Below, one piece after another: positions 32,107 through 44,909 of a stretch of 64,000 nucleotides of DNA. Under the pieces are notes generated by a model. It saw only the letters and a list, made by a program, of their open reading frames with translations, had not been told where the DNA came from and made no database searches. Origin of the DNA: Sthenelais limicola. Taxonomy: Eukaryota > Annelida > Polychaeta > Phyllodocida > Sigalionidae. The translations under genes were made by a program, and so were the position numbers. Every line of letters starts with the position of its first letter. The stretch's first letter is position 1. Location: NCBI GenBank assembly GCA_942159475.1, contig OW804098.1, forward strand, positions 79,539,178 to 79,603,177, in the 5' to 3' direction.

Positions 32107-34196
32107 TACAGTGAATGAACCATGTATGATCCCATCCCTTGAACTTGTATCGGGCATGCAGAGCTTCATCTACTGGTTCAATTAATTATGGCAACTATGT
32201 TGTTACTTATATTGAAGACTATTTTAATGGATCTGCCCTTTTGCAGACTATTATCGATTTCCGGATACATACAAAATAGTGTAACATTTACTGATATGTG
32301 GATATGGATATATCATACCTGCAACACATCTCAACATAGGTCACTTTTATATTGTGTGGGAGAGGGAATTCCCCTTAAAACCCATGACAGTGTTATAGTA
32401 TTACTTACCACACAACCTACAGACAAGTGCTAATGACCCATGACTTTGTCCCCTTACATATATGTATGTATAAATGAAGATCCGGGAGGAGATCATCGAG
32501 ACTCATGCTTTATCATAACTTTCATTATTCCTCGCAACATATTGTACTTTCGAGATATTTTGGAACATGTTTGCATTTCTCCAAAACGTCCAAACTCTGA
32601 AAATAACTATAAAACGCTCAAACCCACCCACCCACCCATACACACACCTCTACATCACTACCACTGGTCTGCATCTCTCTGTACCTACACTCCCAAATAT
32701 ATACACTCTATATAGCAGCGGTAACAGCAGGCATCACAGAGCAGGCAGCCAGTAGATCGCACAGATTACTGTAGATCACACAGTTGATCAGTTAGTAACA
32801 ATTAAGCTGTGATGCGAGCCATCCTCATTCAAAGGATGGCAGACAAGTCCTACAGCCCCCTGTCATTAAAACGAGCCTCATGTGTTACATTGTGATATGA
32901 TAGGCTATATGATGTATAAAAATACAAAAAATATAGACCTATCTGTTCCAATATACATTAATATAGGTCATCTAAAAAAATAAATATTTGCACAATCGAT
33001 ACCTTCATAAACTTTGGCCAAGTTACGTTTATTGTCTAAATTTCTTCATCCTGTTCTAATAAGCTTAGTGTTCTGAGTGTGGTGTAAAGACCCATAGATC
33101 GTGTCTGCTTTGAGAGAGTTTTTGCACCCCTGGGTCAAATGTACACCCTAAATTATGCACTTGTACAAGCTGCCGAAAGCTTTCTCTTCATTATCACTAA
33201 GTACATCCCTTTGAGCTTTTTTTCCTTCTTTGTTTGGGAAAAGATAAAACTTGAACTAAACTGTGTTTGGGTTTATTTTCCTTTGACGGCCTGTTCTTTC
33301 ACTCACTGAAAAAGCGCATCTTCTGGTTATTTGAAGTAGATTCTGTGCTTGTTTTCTCATCTTTGATAGGTTTTATTTGTAAAGATGTATCACCTGGTTG
33401 ATTACCTTGCAATTTCATTGTTTGTTTTTATTGATGAATTGACTTATTTGTTGTGGAGGAAAGACTGGTATATCCATTACATCAAACAGCTTCAGTCAGT
33501 ACAGTCAAAACAAGCATAGGGGAGGTGTCGGAAAGGATTTTCTTTGATAATAATCAAAATGCATTATTATGATATCATAATAATCATTTTTACATAGCTT
33601 TAGCTTATATAGCGTGATTTACTGATTATTAATATTCTTTTCATTCCTACTGTGTTTTGAAATCATTTTATTTTCCCAACAAATAGGATAGGGAGGCCTT
33701 AATTTATTAGATTTAAGCTAGCCTGCCCATAATCGGGAAATCGGTTAATGTGTACCTTTTTTGGATCTCGCTCTTGGCTGTTAATATCAATTTTAGAGTT
33801 TACTACAAAAGACGGAACAAGTAAATCTAACCACTTTTACAAAATATGCAGACACTATACAGATAATCATATCCAAGGTGTTTGTACATCTAGTCCATAA
33901 TTACCAAACCAACTTAACTGTATTCATTCTAAGAACAGTAGGCCCTATATCTACAATGTTTTGAGTTTGAGGACAAAACACATGTTTTGAAATTTCACAT
34001 TTAACACGGCAGTTCCTTGGAGGACTTTCCCTCGATGCTCATTGACCACACATTGTGGATATATAGAGCTGTATAACATAAGCCTCATCCTTGCTCTATC
34101 ATATCAGTTATTAAGTAAAGTATTCCCCAGTCACTCAATCTATCTATCTATTCGTACTCGTTGTAGAGTTATGTTTCCTATCTATGAAGTTTTTTT
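32107..34196. other. AT-rich stretch, no gene supported
   Basis: Short ORFs here are isoleucine-, threonine- and tyrosine-rich translations of AT-rich DNA. No repeat pair was recognised. Confidence 0.45.
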
Positions 34197-34216
34197 AATT
34201 GAGAATGCGGCTTTAA
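34197..34216 (+). repeat. Solo end of the TTAA MITE family
   Basis: AATTGAGAATGCGGCTTTAA matches the right terminus of the family (AACTGAGAATGCAGCTTTAA). The interior upstream is not recognisable, so this is a remnant. A similar end (AACTGAGAGTACATCTCTAA) lies at 43296-43315. Confidence 0.5.
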
Positions 34217-34330
34217 TATTGAACTTTGCTACACTTAAGGTGATTAGCAACCACTCAGCCCTAGACTCCAGGGACATTGTCTTGCTTTTCTCAACCCAAA
34301 CTGAGCCTTAGTTAATCTTGGTCATATATC

Positions 34331-34384
34331 ATGAAATCAGACGAAGCCACTCCCGATATCGGGAGTGGCTTCATCTGATTTCAT
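34331..34384. repeat. 54-bp near-perfect palindrome
   Basis: Arms of 27 bases meet at CCCGAT|ATCGGG with a single mismatch (34342 against 34373) and no spacer. The left arm starts ATGAAATCAGACGAAGCCAC. It can form a long hairpin in RNA or a cruciform in DNA. Confidence 0.95.
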
Positions 34385-34844
34385 TCTGAGTTTTAGGGGA
34401 TACAAGTAAGAATATCCCCATGATTATTATGCACATTTGTATCCTTAGATTGACAGTACATTGTCAGTCCATTCTGAGTTTGTCCTATTCCAACAGATTA
34501 GAGTACAAGTGTTTGAAATATACTGGTTTTCCTGTCCTGTACGGAGCAATGCATAAGTGGAAAGAATTTGGGGTTTAAGTGAGGCTCCAATGCCCTTATA
34601 TATTATAAACCAGACTATTCTGTGTTAAAAGGCCAGTTATCATCAAAACTCTATCTTTAAGTCCTACAATACATTGTTCTATACTATTGAAAGATCGACC
34701 GGGAACCCAGTTATAAGGCCTACACTAGTACTTAGCACAAAAACAACATATGTTAGGAAATGGACACCCGCTTTGATGTAAGTGAAAATACCATGGCCTA
34801 CCAAACCCAAGAGTGTATAAGCCTCACTATATTAGAGGGATGTG

Positions 34845-34918
34845 AGCAATGGGAATTGAACCCCGGGACCTCTGCACACATGCACATGCTGGTAGCTACT
34901 GAACCATGAGGTCCTCCA
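34845..34918 (-). repeat. tRNA-derived SINE-like fragment
   Basis: On the minus strand, CATGGTTCAGTAGCTACCAG (A-box region, complement of about 34890-34909) is followed at tRNA-like spacing by CCGGGGTTCAATTCCC (B box, complement of 34851-34866). The acceptor stem does not close, so a SINE or pseudo-tRNA is more likely than a gene. The minus frame 34832-35170 overlaps it and is not supported as coding. Confidence 0.55.
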
Positions 34919-36175
34919 TGGTATGCAGCAAGGTTCTGATGCTATCACCTTTCCCCCTGGTGGCCCATTCTTCACAGTACTTCCACATAGCGGGCGGTGG
35001 TGAGATCTTATTTTCAGACAGCAATATTTCCAACTGGGTGCTGTCTGGGGTTCAGGGTATGCTGGAGAGCTGTGGGGGTTCCATTGCCTCCCTATGGTGG
35101 GCGCATATGCATAGGGTAGGGACACTTGTGGATGAATGATATATGCATGGAGACCAGATGGGGATAGCAACTACCAGGGGAAAAAATATTACAGTTTTGG
35201 TGACGTTGAGGTCCATCTTGACTGCTTGATTTTCCGAAAAGAATGACACGTAAGCAGTGGTGGATTCAATCTGTAAAGTGTAGCACAGGCAGGGAAGGAC
35301 ACTTAGATATATGTATAGATTCAGGGCATCAGAAGATAGGATTATTGATTAGTGTTTATACTGCAATATATGAATTGGAATTCCAACTCCATTTTTCCTT
35401 TACCTTTCAGGATCTTGTCTTTTTAGAGGTGATTGTCAAATTCAAGCCATATGAGATTAGTTTGCCATGTTTCAATTACTTTTGTCTTTAATTTGATAAA
35501 GCAACAAAGGAGTAGACTCTGAGTTGAAAGCAAATTTACTTCCAATGGTGTGGAATGGTGTGCACCTGCAAAACATAAAACAATATCAACAGTAAAGACC
35601 ATATATTTTCCCCAACCCGTTGGAATCTGTACCTCCAAAACCGTAGCTTAATTAATAATTGGGGATCAGACCTTTAGCTGCAGTTGCACGCCTATAAACA
35701 ATATGGCATCATATATATGGACGCTATGTTGGGGTGAAATCCAGAACCTACCAACATCCATGGCAACGCATAATTATGAGCTTGCCACCAATGGAGTGGT
35801 GAAGATGTCAGTATCCAAGTGCTAAAATTATCTAGCAAGACATTTTGGTTCTTACTGATTTGCCTTCCCTAATAACGAATTTCAGCAACATGTTTTCTGC
35901 AGCTTTTGCCTTAGAGGAAGCAATCAAAAAGGCATAGGTCTATGGAGACCTAATTTTAGAGGCCGATTGCCTATTTTGTCAGGTTTGTTGAAATAAACTT
36001 TTGAAAATCAGACTTCTGCGGTAACGTCCTGCTGACCACATCATCTCATTACGTTATCATTTTAGTCTACCCTGTGTTCGATCCAGTGGAGGGGCAGATG
36101 CTAGAGGCGCCTTGGGAATGTAATTTAGATATTTTTTGTCCGTTTTTCTTAGCACACAGTGAAACATTATTATGT
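34919..36175. other. No supported gene
   Basis: A tiny candidate terminal exon at 35886-35937 (acceptor GAATTTCAG, 16 codons, AATAAA at 35993) was noted but is too short to assert. The rest shows no recognisable feature. Confidence 0.4.
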
Positions 36176-36714
36176 ATATTTTGTTTTTCAAATCGCCAGC
36201 CTTCCCCGTCCCCCAGCACCCAGTGCAAACCCACCCTCCGTCCCCGCCTCCGTCCTGTCCAGGCCGTGTAGAGTGACAGCTCTACACGGCCCAACAAGTA
36301 GAGGATGAACAAAAAAGCTGACCTACCCGGGCGAGGTTTGAACCCTCAACCTTCACGCCTGGAGTCCAGTGCTCTAGGCCCTGCGCTATAGAATTGGTTG
36401 TAGCTGGGTGGCTGAACATTGCTAGTGATATGAGTAGGGCCGACGCTTGCATAGCGGTGGAAAGTGGCCAAAATCGTTTATTCTACAGCTCTGTTGACAA
36501 CGGCCTTATATGAGCAGTAGTGTTAGAGGATGGGGATTCAGATTCCGGGACTGGAATTGTTCGTCACATGTGTTTTTAAAAAGTTAAATGCAATAAAGGT
36601 GCGATCCTCTACTATCCTTGTCCGACCGTAGAGGTCTGGGGTGCCTGCGCCAACCCTCGGGAGAGTTACCTCGACGGCAACTGTGCTGCCATCTTTTGGG
36701 CGCTCTTCGTCCAG
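36176..36714 (-). repeat. SINE-like repeat with internal tRNA promoter, copy A (inverted)
   Basis: On the minus strand the order is: a GC-rich head (AGCGCCCAAAAGATGGCAGC), a middle unit, a tRNA-like part with A box TAGCGCAGGGCCTAGAGC (complement of 36371-36388) and intact B box GGTTCAAACC (complement of 36335-36344), then CCGTGTAGAGCTGTCACTCT inside an inverted GGCCGTGTAGA pair, and a G-rich tail. The whole unit is shared with 38526-39058 in opposite orientation. Frames at 36067-36312 and 36584-36787 are translations of this repeat. Confidence 0.8.
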
Positions 36715-38021
36715 TAGGGGAAGTGATAATCTTTTTGTAAAGCTTAGACTTAGCTAGACACCGCCAACTATAACTCTCCATGGTCATTCAAATTTGAATT
36801 AACTAGTGTGAGCCTGAGGCATTCAGGGTCATCTAGCATCATCTAAATCTTATCATCTAAGCCCTTATTTTGCAGCCTGAGATTAAGTTTACAAACTTAT
36901 ATAATACAGCGGAATAAGCAATAGCAAGAATAAAAGCAATAAGTGAAATATAAGATGAGCACTTCTTAATTGAATATTTCACTCGTGAGCCTATATCACT
37001 ATAACAGACCTGTTTTGCGAACCAGGCATGGTACCTGTTACATGATTATAGTTGTAAGCACGGTTGTATTTGTTGAAATCCTATAGGAACGCACTAAAAC
37101 CACCATCTTTGATGCTTATGCGTCTTTTTGTACCCTATTTAACCATCGGCCAATAGAATATATTTAAAAAATACGCTGTATAAATATCTGAAATAAAAAT
37201 AATAAACAAGAAAACCAATAATGTATCTGATCAAATTATACAAGTGTAATACGAGATGACTTTATATAATGATACTTAACAATGGGTTATATGTTATATT
37301 TCTATAGTGCGCACAGGAAGTACCATGAATATTATACATTGAGCGTAACCAACAGGCGTCCTTTACTCATTAATATGTACTATAGTTAAAGAATTCAAAG
37401 AAAGAATTGTGAAAATCCTAAATTTTAACCCTTTCAAACTGGTATTCCTAGGCGGAGTATAGACCTATAAAATAAAATATTCCCCTTCTCCCGTATTAAT
37501 AATGGCCAGCCCTTTACATGACCTTTTGAATGCTAAAAGGTAGGGGGCTATTCCCGCATATATATTCGGCTATTACCTCTCGCCTTATCTTGTTTTCTTT
37601 GTCTCATATTATACAGTAAGATATGAATAAACACCGCTGGGGAATTTGGCTTATGTGTATTATGGCGTTGCATCGGGTATTATGACATGGTTTGCTATTT
37701 AGCAGGGAGTGATGTATGTAGAGAAGTCAGGTTAATACTGAGTAGATATAAACCAAGAGTTCTTGTTCCTCAGTTGTTATTTCGCTGGCCAAAGTTTATG
37801 TATATTTAATACCAACGATTCAGCCAGAACTTTGTCGCCCTGTAATTTCATTGATGGAATCTATTTATCTGTATTATTGAATATATGTAATATATAATGC
37901 GAGAAGGGTCGAGCTATGTTGATGTTCACCCGAACTTTCTGCATAAAAAGCAATAGTGCTTTTAGAATTCATGGTGTGAGTTTACATATAGGGGCAGAAT
38001 AGATATTTCTTTTCAGTAACT
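36715..38021. other. AT-rich stretch between inverted repeat copies, no gene recognised
   Basis: No protein-like ORF or splice-bounded exon was found. This DNA forms the spacer of the inverted repeat pair at 36176 and 38526. Confidence 0.5.
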
Positions 38022-38237
38022 GAATTGGCCGAAAGAATACTGGCGCAGGTGAGCGATGTTGAGTGAAGCCGCAGCAGCAAAGGATTTCGTCAGGTTACCG
38101 AAATATAAATGTGAATATTCATGAAGCCCTGCAGCAAAAGCGAAGGAGTGAAATTTCTAGTTTTTTGGTCAAATGACTTTCATAAAGGAATGGATGTAGA
38201 AAATGTTTAGTTTTTGTCAACTAAGAATGTAGCTTCA
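38022..38237 (+). mobile_element. TTAA MITE, family copy 4, left end missing
   Basis: GAATTGGCCGAA, GTGAGCGATGTTGAGTGAAG, CCGAAATATAAATGTGAAT and the terminal AATGTAGCTTCA follow the order of copy 5 at 51504. The left terminal repeat is not recognisable. Confidence 0.65.
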
Positions 38238-38299
38238 AGAGATCTCAACAGGCCTTTCAAACATTTCAGTGGTCTTCCCCTAATATTTGGGGGAGGGGA

Positions 38300-38372
38300 A
38301 ACAGCAGCTGCATCTGGGTTCGAACCCACAATGTGCCCATCATGCCACCAGCCGACCCTGTGGCCACCCAAC
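38300..38372 (-). repeat. tRNA-like fragment with B box
   Basis: A perfect TGGGTTCGAACCCA (38315-38328) is a classical B box and is palindromic. On the minus strand, GGTCGGCTGGTGGC lies upstream as a possible A box, but the spacing is short for a tRNA, so an internal deletion or chance is possible. Probably a SINE remnant. Confidence 0.4.
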
Positions 38373-38525
38373 ATGTATGCCAACAATCCCAACAATTCTG
38401 TTGAACAGCTATATCCATAGCTGTGTCCATATAGCCGTATTACTCAAACTAAAATAGACAATTTCAGCGATACCACCCACTGACGAAGATATCTCTGTGG
38501 TTTGAGTGAGTGAGATTGGTTGCTT

Positions 38526-39058
38526 GACCAAAAGCGCCCAACAGATGGCAGCACTAGTTGCCGTCTCGGGAACTCTCCTGAGATTTTGCGCAGGCACGCC
38601 AGACCCACAGGGTCGGGACAAGGTAGGAGAGAGCTTGCCGGCATATTGCATCTAACTTTTAAAAAACCCATGTGACGAGCTATTCCAGTCACGGAATCAG
38701 CATGCCCTTCCTATGATACTACTGCTCATATAAAGCCGTTGTCAACAGAGCTGTAGAATCAACGATTCGGCCACTTTCCACCACTACGCATGGTTTGGCC
38801 CTACTCATATCACTAGCAAAGTTCAACCTCTCTGCTACTACCAATTCCGTAGCTCAGTGGCTAGAGCACTGGACTCCCGACCAGAAGGTTCAGGGCTTGC
38901 ACCTCGCCTGGGCCCGTCAGCTTTTTTTTTTCATCCTATACTTGGTTGGCCGTGTAGAGCTGTCAGCCTACACGGCCGGGCCGGGCCAGGACGGGGCGGG
39001 ATGGCGGGTGGGTTTGATGATTTGTGGTGAGGGGAAAGGCAGGAGAAACAAAATATCC
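38526..39058 (+). repeat. SINE-like repeat with internal tRNA promoter, copy B
   Basis: It is the plus-oriented partner of 36176-36714. The A box GTAGCTCAGTGGCTAGAGC is at 38849-38867; the B box position (38887-38896) has decayed to GGTTCAGGGC. A GGCCGTGTAGA inverted pair and G-rich tail follow, with ACAAAATAT at the end. Copy A keeps the better B box and copy B the better A box. Confidence 0.8.
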
Positions 39059-41448
39059 ATATAATGCTTTAACCTGTGCCAACAATAATACAAAAACGGC
39101 CTGAACATGTCTGAATTACATTCGCAAGGCGCCGACTAGCAGCTGCCACTCACTGGACGCCCTTATCAACACATTTAAGATGATTATATCACGGGCGAGA
39201 GAGCTAAGAAAGAGGCAGTTTATGGTCATACCCAGGAAATAGAGATAGAGAAGAAGGGAGACAGAGACAGAGACAGAAAGGCACTTTATGGTCATACCCA
39301 GGACCCTTCTCTGCGGTTTGATTAGAATATGCAGGATAACCTCTTTAAAACTAAAGTTATTCATGTCACGAGATAAATTGAATATTGATATTCAGTCTAA
39401 AATGTGGAGGTATACCGAGAAACACAATTTGGAGGCTTAGAGATCCAGTTCTGCCGACGCTGGGGGTTAGGGTTCTTAATGCTTAATGGCACTCTTGAAT
39501 AATCGCATATCACTCCGACCGGTGTACTATGAAAACATGTAGCTTTCTACATAATTCCATAGCTGCATAATTTAATAGAACACCTGCACATCTGGCATAA
39601 CAATACCCTGAAACTACTACAATAACAATAACATAACAAGACACAGACGAGTAAAGCAGATCAAAGACCAATATATCTAAGACACACAAAAAGAGTATCA
39701 CACTCCGATGTACTATCCCAAGCTATCACCTCAGGTTAGAGTCAAAGGTGATAAGGACAAAGCGTGATGCTGTAGTCCATAGATCATAGTGGCAATACTG
39801 TATAAAAACGTGCTTGGTATTTCCCAAGGGAAGCTCAGTCTAAAAGACATGGTACAAAAAGCCCTTGGGTAAGGGCGGTTTTTGATGAAACCGGTGAGTT
39901 ATGTCCTTTGTGCCTCAAGATGAGCGATAATTCTGTTGGTGCAGGCCTAGGTGTATGACTTATCTGTAAAGTAAAGTTTAGGGGCATATAGTAATATTTT
40001 GTCATCTGTGTGTACAACCCTCATCCTTATGTGTAAGTATGATACAATTTTACAAAATACCTAGAACATAATAGTTTAACAGAAATGCCTGAGATTATTG
40101 AAGTAATTGTCTTTTATGATAAGCTGTCTGTTTTCTTTTATTTATAATTGACTAGCTTACAGGTCTACGTACCAACATGGTTCAAGCTTTATTATTTATT
40201 ATCTAAAATGTTTCAGGCTCAGTATTTTCAGAGCCACACTATGAAGTCCCTTCATTGCATAATGAACACCAAGAAGAACAAGTATAGCAATTTCTTTTTT
40301 CATATATTTTATTTATACTGGGAGTAGAAGTCTGCTTCATGGGGTGTTTCACTTGGCCCAGTGTTGAATGAATCGCAAAAGTCAAATTTATGCCCAATGA
40401 ACGGCACAAATCCCTCAATCACGTATCATTATATGAATATGCATGCAACCACATTATTTGGTTGAATATCATCAAATAGTACCCCTGGATAGCTCATATG
40501 ATAAGTACGACAGATCCCGCACCAATGATAAGAGCAAAATATACAATAAGGTAAGGATCTAGAGTAGAATATACCCTAAACACATGGGGCAGGGTTTTCC
40601 CATAAATCTTGCACTAGACTGACTGTATATTGGCTGGAGTATAAGAATGTGGGAATAGGCATTGGTCCAGTGCAGGGGTAAAGGAGCGTGTGCAAGAGAT
40701 ATATAGTTACACACCAGGAGCATGCCTTATGCACTGACCACACACACATACATACACATGTAGATGATATATGCTTGGATTCCTGGCTATAACTTCAGTC
40801 TAAATATATATACATGGACGAAGTCCCCTGAACATGTACAATTAAATTGCTTTCGCCAATTGTCTCAAATAATCAAAGAACCACAAAATGAGACTCAAAA
40901 TACAGAAAAAAAATAATCAAACATAATTTTATAATTAACACCGATTCAACTTCAAATCCTTACATAAACATATTGTATGAGTGAATTTGATGTGTAGAGG
41001 CCCACTCCTTCATGCCGGCCATGCTTTGGTTGGTGTAAAAAGTTGCCAGATGCCAAAGTGGTCAATGTCCATTCTTTGTAAATAAGGTTAATGCGACATC
41101 AATCATTCACTGTGTATGTTCCATCAGATTACTGACAAGTATCCAATTTACCATTCGATTACGCAAATCATGGTGACCTAATTGTATCATATTTTACATT
41201 TCATCGTCACACTAATTATTAAGTCATTTGACAAACGGTCTATATCTACCATAAAGCGCTCTGTGAACCGCATATTGTCAGCAAAGGTTTGTTTACACAA
41301 ATAGCTTAGGATTTACGAAAGAGCTATCCAGGAAATGGTTTGGTAAGGCTACTCATTCATAAGCGATCATGCCAATATTCAAATATATTGGGAACAAAAT
41401 TAGAGATGATTAGGCCTACATTTATTTTATAAATCGATTGGTTTCAAA
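39059..41448. other. AT-rich DNA with a short duplication
   Basis: TTTATGGTCATACCCAGGA occurs at about 39218 and 39284, a local duplication separated by GAGACAGAGACAGA-type sequence. A fragment like the 15900-16500 array lies at about 39541-39590. No gene was recognised. Confidence 0.45.
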
Positions 41449-41520
41449 CAAGTTGTAGTGTCCGGGGAGTGTACAGCATTGGAACGTAAATCAAAAGCTC
41501 CGGGGTTCGTTTCCCGTCTA
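41449..41520 (+). repeat. tRNA-derived fragment
   Basis: CCGGGGTTCGTTTCCCG (41501-41517) is a good B box with its T-stem. An A-box-like GTAGTGTCCGGGGAGTG (41456-41472) lies upstream at suitable spacing. No closed acceptor stem was found, so it is called a tRNA-derived repeat. Confidence 0.4.
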
Positions 41521-42012
41521 AGCAAGGCTGCATGTTTTTCATCAGGTTCACTACATATTTAATGTGCAATGTATATAGCTGTATATTGCTATTATTTTTG
41601 TTATAAACTAGATATGAATTGTAACTGAATTCTTTATTGTCCACTCAAAATATGACAAATTGGTAGTACAAATTTGAACCTTTAGCCAGACTAGCACGCC
41701 ATAATCTAACGTAAACTTGTCTGTGTATAGTATTGACTGGATGGTTGACATGCAAAGTCAAAATGATTTCAGAATTCAAATGTGGTATACTAATCAGTGC
41801 TGAATCAAGTATTTCCGATCCCAAGATTTGACTACTGAGCAGAGGTACTATTAATTAAGGAATCCCAGGCTCTTATCTATGAGGAAGACCTATTCCTAGG
41901 GAACCTCAAGAAATGTCTCTTTTTGACGTTTGATCATAATCCTGTCATTCCAGTCAAATACACAGTGAAAATTGGTGTTATTCCTTTATTAAACTTCTTC
42001 TTCCATTGGCAG

Positions 42013-42254
42013 TGGATCAGGCTCTCATATCTGCAATGGCTGAAAATCTCAAATCTAGTTATAGGGTAGTTTTATTACCTACACTCAGATTCTTGTTGTG
42101 TTCACTGCTGAATGAGGAAACTAACAAACAGTCCAGTGACATTGTCAATGCACATGATCAAGGGTTACAACACCACATTATACAATGTCACCGGGTTGGG
42201 AGTCAACCTGTTATTTATAAGAACAACTTAATATCGACTCAAATGTTTAAATAG
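42013..42254 (+). CDS. Candidate terminal exon, 79 codons, unrecognised
   Basis: The acceptor AACTTCTTCTTCCATTGGCAG ends at 42012 and is near ideal. The frame (two bases, then 79 codons and TAG at 42252-42254) reads DQALISAMAENLKSSYR, then VVLLPTLRFLLCSLLNEE, then NAHDQGLQHHIIQCHRVG. Amino-acid use is balanced with amphipathic helical character, unlike most AT-rich frames here. A helical-repeat protein is one possibility, but I cannot name a family. An early donor at TATAGG|GTAGTT could shorten it. Confidence 0.38.
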
Positions 42255-44742
42255 TGCACTAGATTCCATTTACTTTTTAGTGTACATTTACTAAATAAGT
42301 GAAATGGATGGCATTTCACGTCTTAACGATACAGAGGGTGCATTGCATATACGATTGTATGGTAAATCACTCTCAGAGGCCTTGTGACACCTTCTTATCA
42401 TAATTTGCATTATACGATATACGATTATTTTTGTTTGAGAACCCCTTTACCTTGATCAAATGCAACCCAGATGTAATAAAGCCCTCGCAGTCGAAAACTG
42501 ATGATGGTATTAAGAAGCCTTTGAGACTTTAAGACACGATCTTATCGTGTATAGTGTAATGAGCCCACTGGAATTTAGGTGACAATAGCAGGTGATACAG
42601 CTTTGATTCTTTTCGTAAGAGATTCCTAGAATATGTAAAAGGAATTTTCTATACAATTATGATTAAAAGCTTCACTAATGTGTGGATGTACCTTCCGTGA
42701 GTTTCTGCAAGCATATTATGCAAACGACCTATGACAAGCCGAAGCGATCAACACAAGGCAGTGTGCGCTACTGGGAAGAAGAAGCTGATGAGAACTGTTG
42801 ACTCAGGCTTAATGAATTTGTGGTAGATGAAATGTTTAATTATGAGACAGTGATAAATTAATACGGGAACACACTAACATTCTCCTGTTTGTTTGGGCGC
42901 CCACGTATCAGTCATTCACAGTAGCCGTGGTCCATAGTGAAACATTTCTTAAAGTTGGAGTAAGGAGTATTTTTCATTCCTACAGTAGGTATTTTCCTGC
43001 CTAAGCAAGGAAAAATATCATAGCAAGGACATTTTTAGCTTGAACCCTGGCTTCTCAGAGATATTTCTGTTAGGTTTGTGGTCTTGTTGAAGCTGGATTA
43101 TGAACCATGCACTGCATTGTCTTTTTGAATAATGTTGGAAACCTTCTCTGCCACTGGTGCGTTAATGCAGCTGCTTTGTTACCAGGAAAGTTAACTTGAT
43201 ATAAATCTGGACATTTCTGACGCCAGTAACCCAGATAAAATCCCCTTGAATGTAGATCTAAAGAAAGGAGAAATATTGGTATTTGTATACGGTAACTGAG
43301 AGTACATCTCTAATTGTAAAACAATTAAACACAACCCGTCAAGAAACAAATAGAAATAAATAAAAATCAGAAAGTGACAATGTTAATAGGGGAATGGGAC
43401 AGAAGGCAGTAGTATACGGGTAAAGCACTGTAGAAACACGGAGCTGAGTATTCATTAAACCCTGGGCTTCCGCCTCTGCTTAATTAATATTTACCCACTG
43501 TGTAGCTCCATCCTGTAGTAGTAGGTGACCCTACCACGTCCTACTCCATCACACCCTCCCTTTTTAGCGCAAATAATGGGTTGATAGAGAAGCGGGTGAT
43601 GGGGTTGGGGTGGGGGGCACATTCCTGCTACAATCTACTCTCCAAATATAAGAATAATAAAAACATTCCAAAGGATCAGAACAATTATAACTACTTTGAT
43701 ACATGAAGTTTGTTAGTTTCTTTGTTTAAAGAGATACTGGAGAGTCAACACGCATGTCACGTAGCGGTTATTGTTTTCTCTTTAGATTTAAGTTACAAAT
43801 CAGTTCTATTTTCTGTTACAGTTGTTTCGAGTTTTATAATACTTATAAATAGCTTTTCTAGATGTTATACCATTCTGCAACCTGGAAGATATGGTCAACT
43901 TCAAATAATTTTTACTTTGTGTTTACCTCGGTGACAATTTGGGCTATACATAATTATGTAGTATGACTTGTCCCATATTGTCCCAATAGCAGACCCCTGG
44001 GTCTTTTCTCAAGCCGTTCTAGACAAAAGCTAACTGAGTGACCTATAATGTTTTTTGTTAATATCTTTCTTGTGTAGTAACTGATGAAAATTGATGAAAA
44101 TTACTTCAGAAAGCGTTGCCTGAAGCTGAGTCAAATATACGTTGTTTTGGATTTTGACAAACAGTACCTTCTCATATTATTCGCGTTAGTATTATATAGT
44201 TATATACAATAATAACAGAAACACTAGAGCTCATGACGGACTCCTATTAAAGGTTCTCAAATACAGAAGTAAAGCTGGTGAGAATTCTGGTGTGTTAAAT
44301 GTGCCCAGACATGAACTGAATTACCACCCAGACTTAAATATATATTGCGACCATTCAGACCTTCACGTCTGAGCAGAAATCATGGTTACGATCTACCTCA
44401 AAGGAGCAATAAATGTACTCAATATTCTTCTTTTGACTCATACATGCCTACTCAAACTACTACGTGTTAGCATTCGTTTCCATCTACTGGCCTGGTTCAC
44501 ACGTGTAATCAGAGGCTAACTATGTGGCCGCAATGTGTATGCAATGATAATCATTCTATGTTCTCTTTGCTATATTTGTTCCTATGTTGCTTATGTCTAC
44601 GCATACCAGTGACTAACAGTATTTCTATGTATATAACCTTAATATTGATTAGCATATATGAATTATAATTTGGAATTGGAAAAGGTTCATGGTTTTGACC
44701 CCCCCCCCCCCCCGCGCCCCACACCCAATCCCACTCACCGCA
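42255..44742. other. AT-rich stretch with a poly-C tract at its right end
   Basis: The solo MITE end at 43296-43315, a G-rich quadruplex-capable run at about 43599-43618 and a C16 tract at 44699-44713 were seen. ORF 43710-43934 is hydrophobic but unsupported. Confidence 0.45.
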
Positions 44743-44909
44743 CTAAGCTCTATAGACACACTCTGTTTGGACAACCCCTGATTTGTCCCTGTTAAAGCCT
44801 TTTTGTATCTTTCCCAGCACTCTCTTCCCTTCAACACCAACTGCAGCCTCATATGTAGTATTCATTGCAGCCAGATAAAGGCCTCTGTCATCCGTATAAA
44901 TAATACATG
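44743..44909 (-). CDS. Candidate terminal exon on the minus strand, unrecognised
   Basis: On the minus strand an acceptor (TTACTTTTTTGTGTTGGGGAG) ends just above 44909. The frame then gives two bases plus 54 codons, CIIYTDDRGLYLAAMNTTYE, then AAVGVEGKRVLGKIQKGFNR, ending in a stop at 44743-44745. The peptide is strongly protein-like, with alternating hydrophobic and charged residues and two cysteines. A GTGAGT lies a few bases past the stop and could be a donor if the stop is a mutation. The DDRGLYL segment loosely recalls beta-propeller domains, but this is not a family assignment. Confidence 0.4.

Noticed and set aside
35886..35937. Tiny terminal exon (acceptor, 16 codons, stop, AATAAA at 35993)
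   Set aside because: It is too short to distinguish from chance, and another frame through the same bases is also open.
36067..36312. 81-codon minus-strand frame similar to a plus frame at 38795-39064
   Set aside because: The similarity arises because both are translations of the same SINE-like repeat.
38849..38900. Functional tRNA gene from the A box GTAGCTCAGTGG
   Set aside because: The B box is decayed and the unit is part of a longer dispersed repeat with an inverted copy, so it is a SINE-like promoter remnant.
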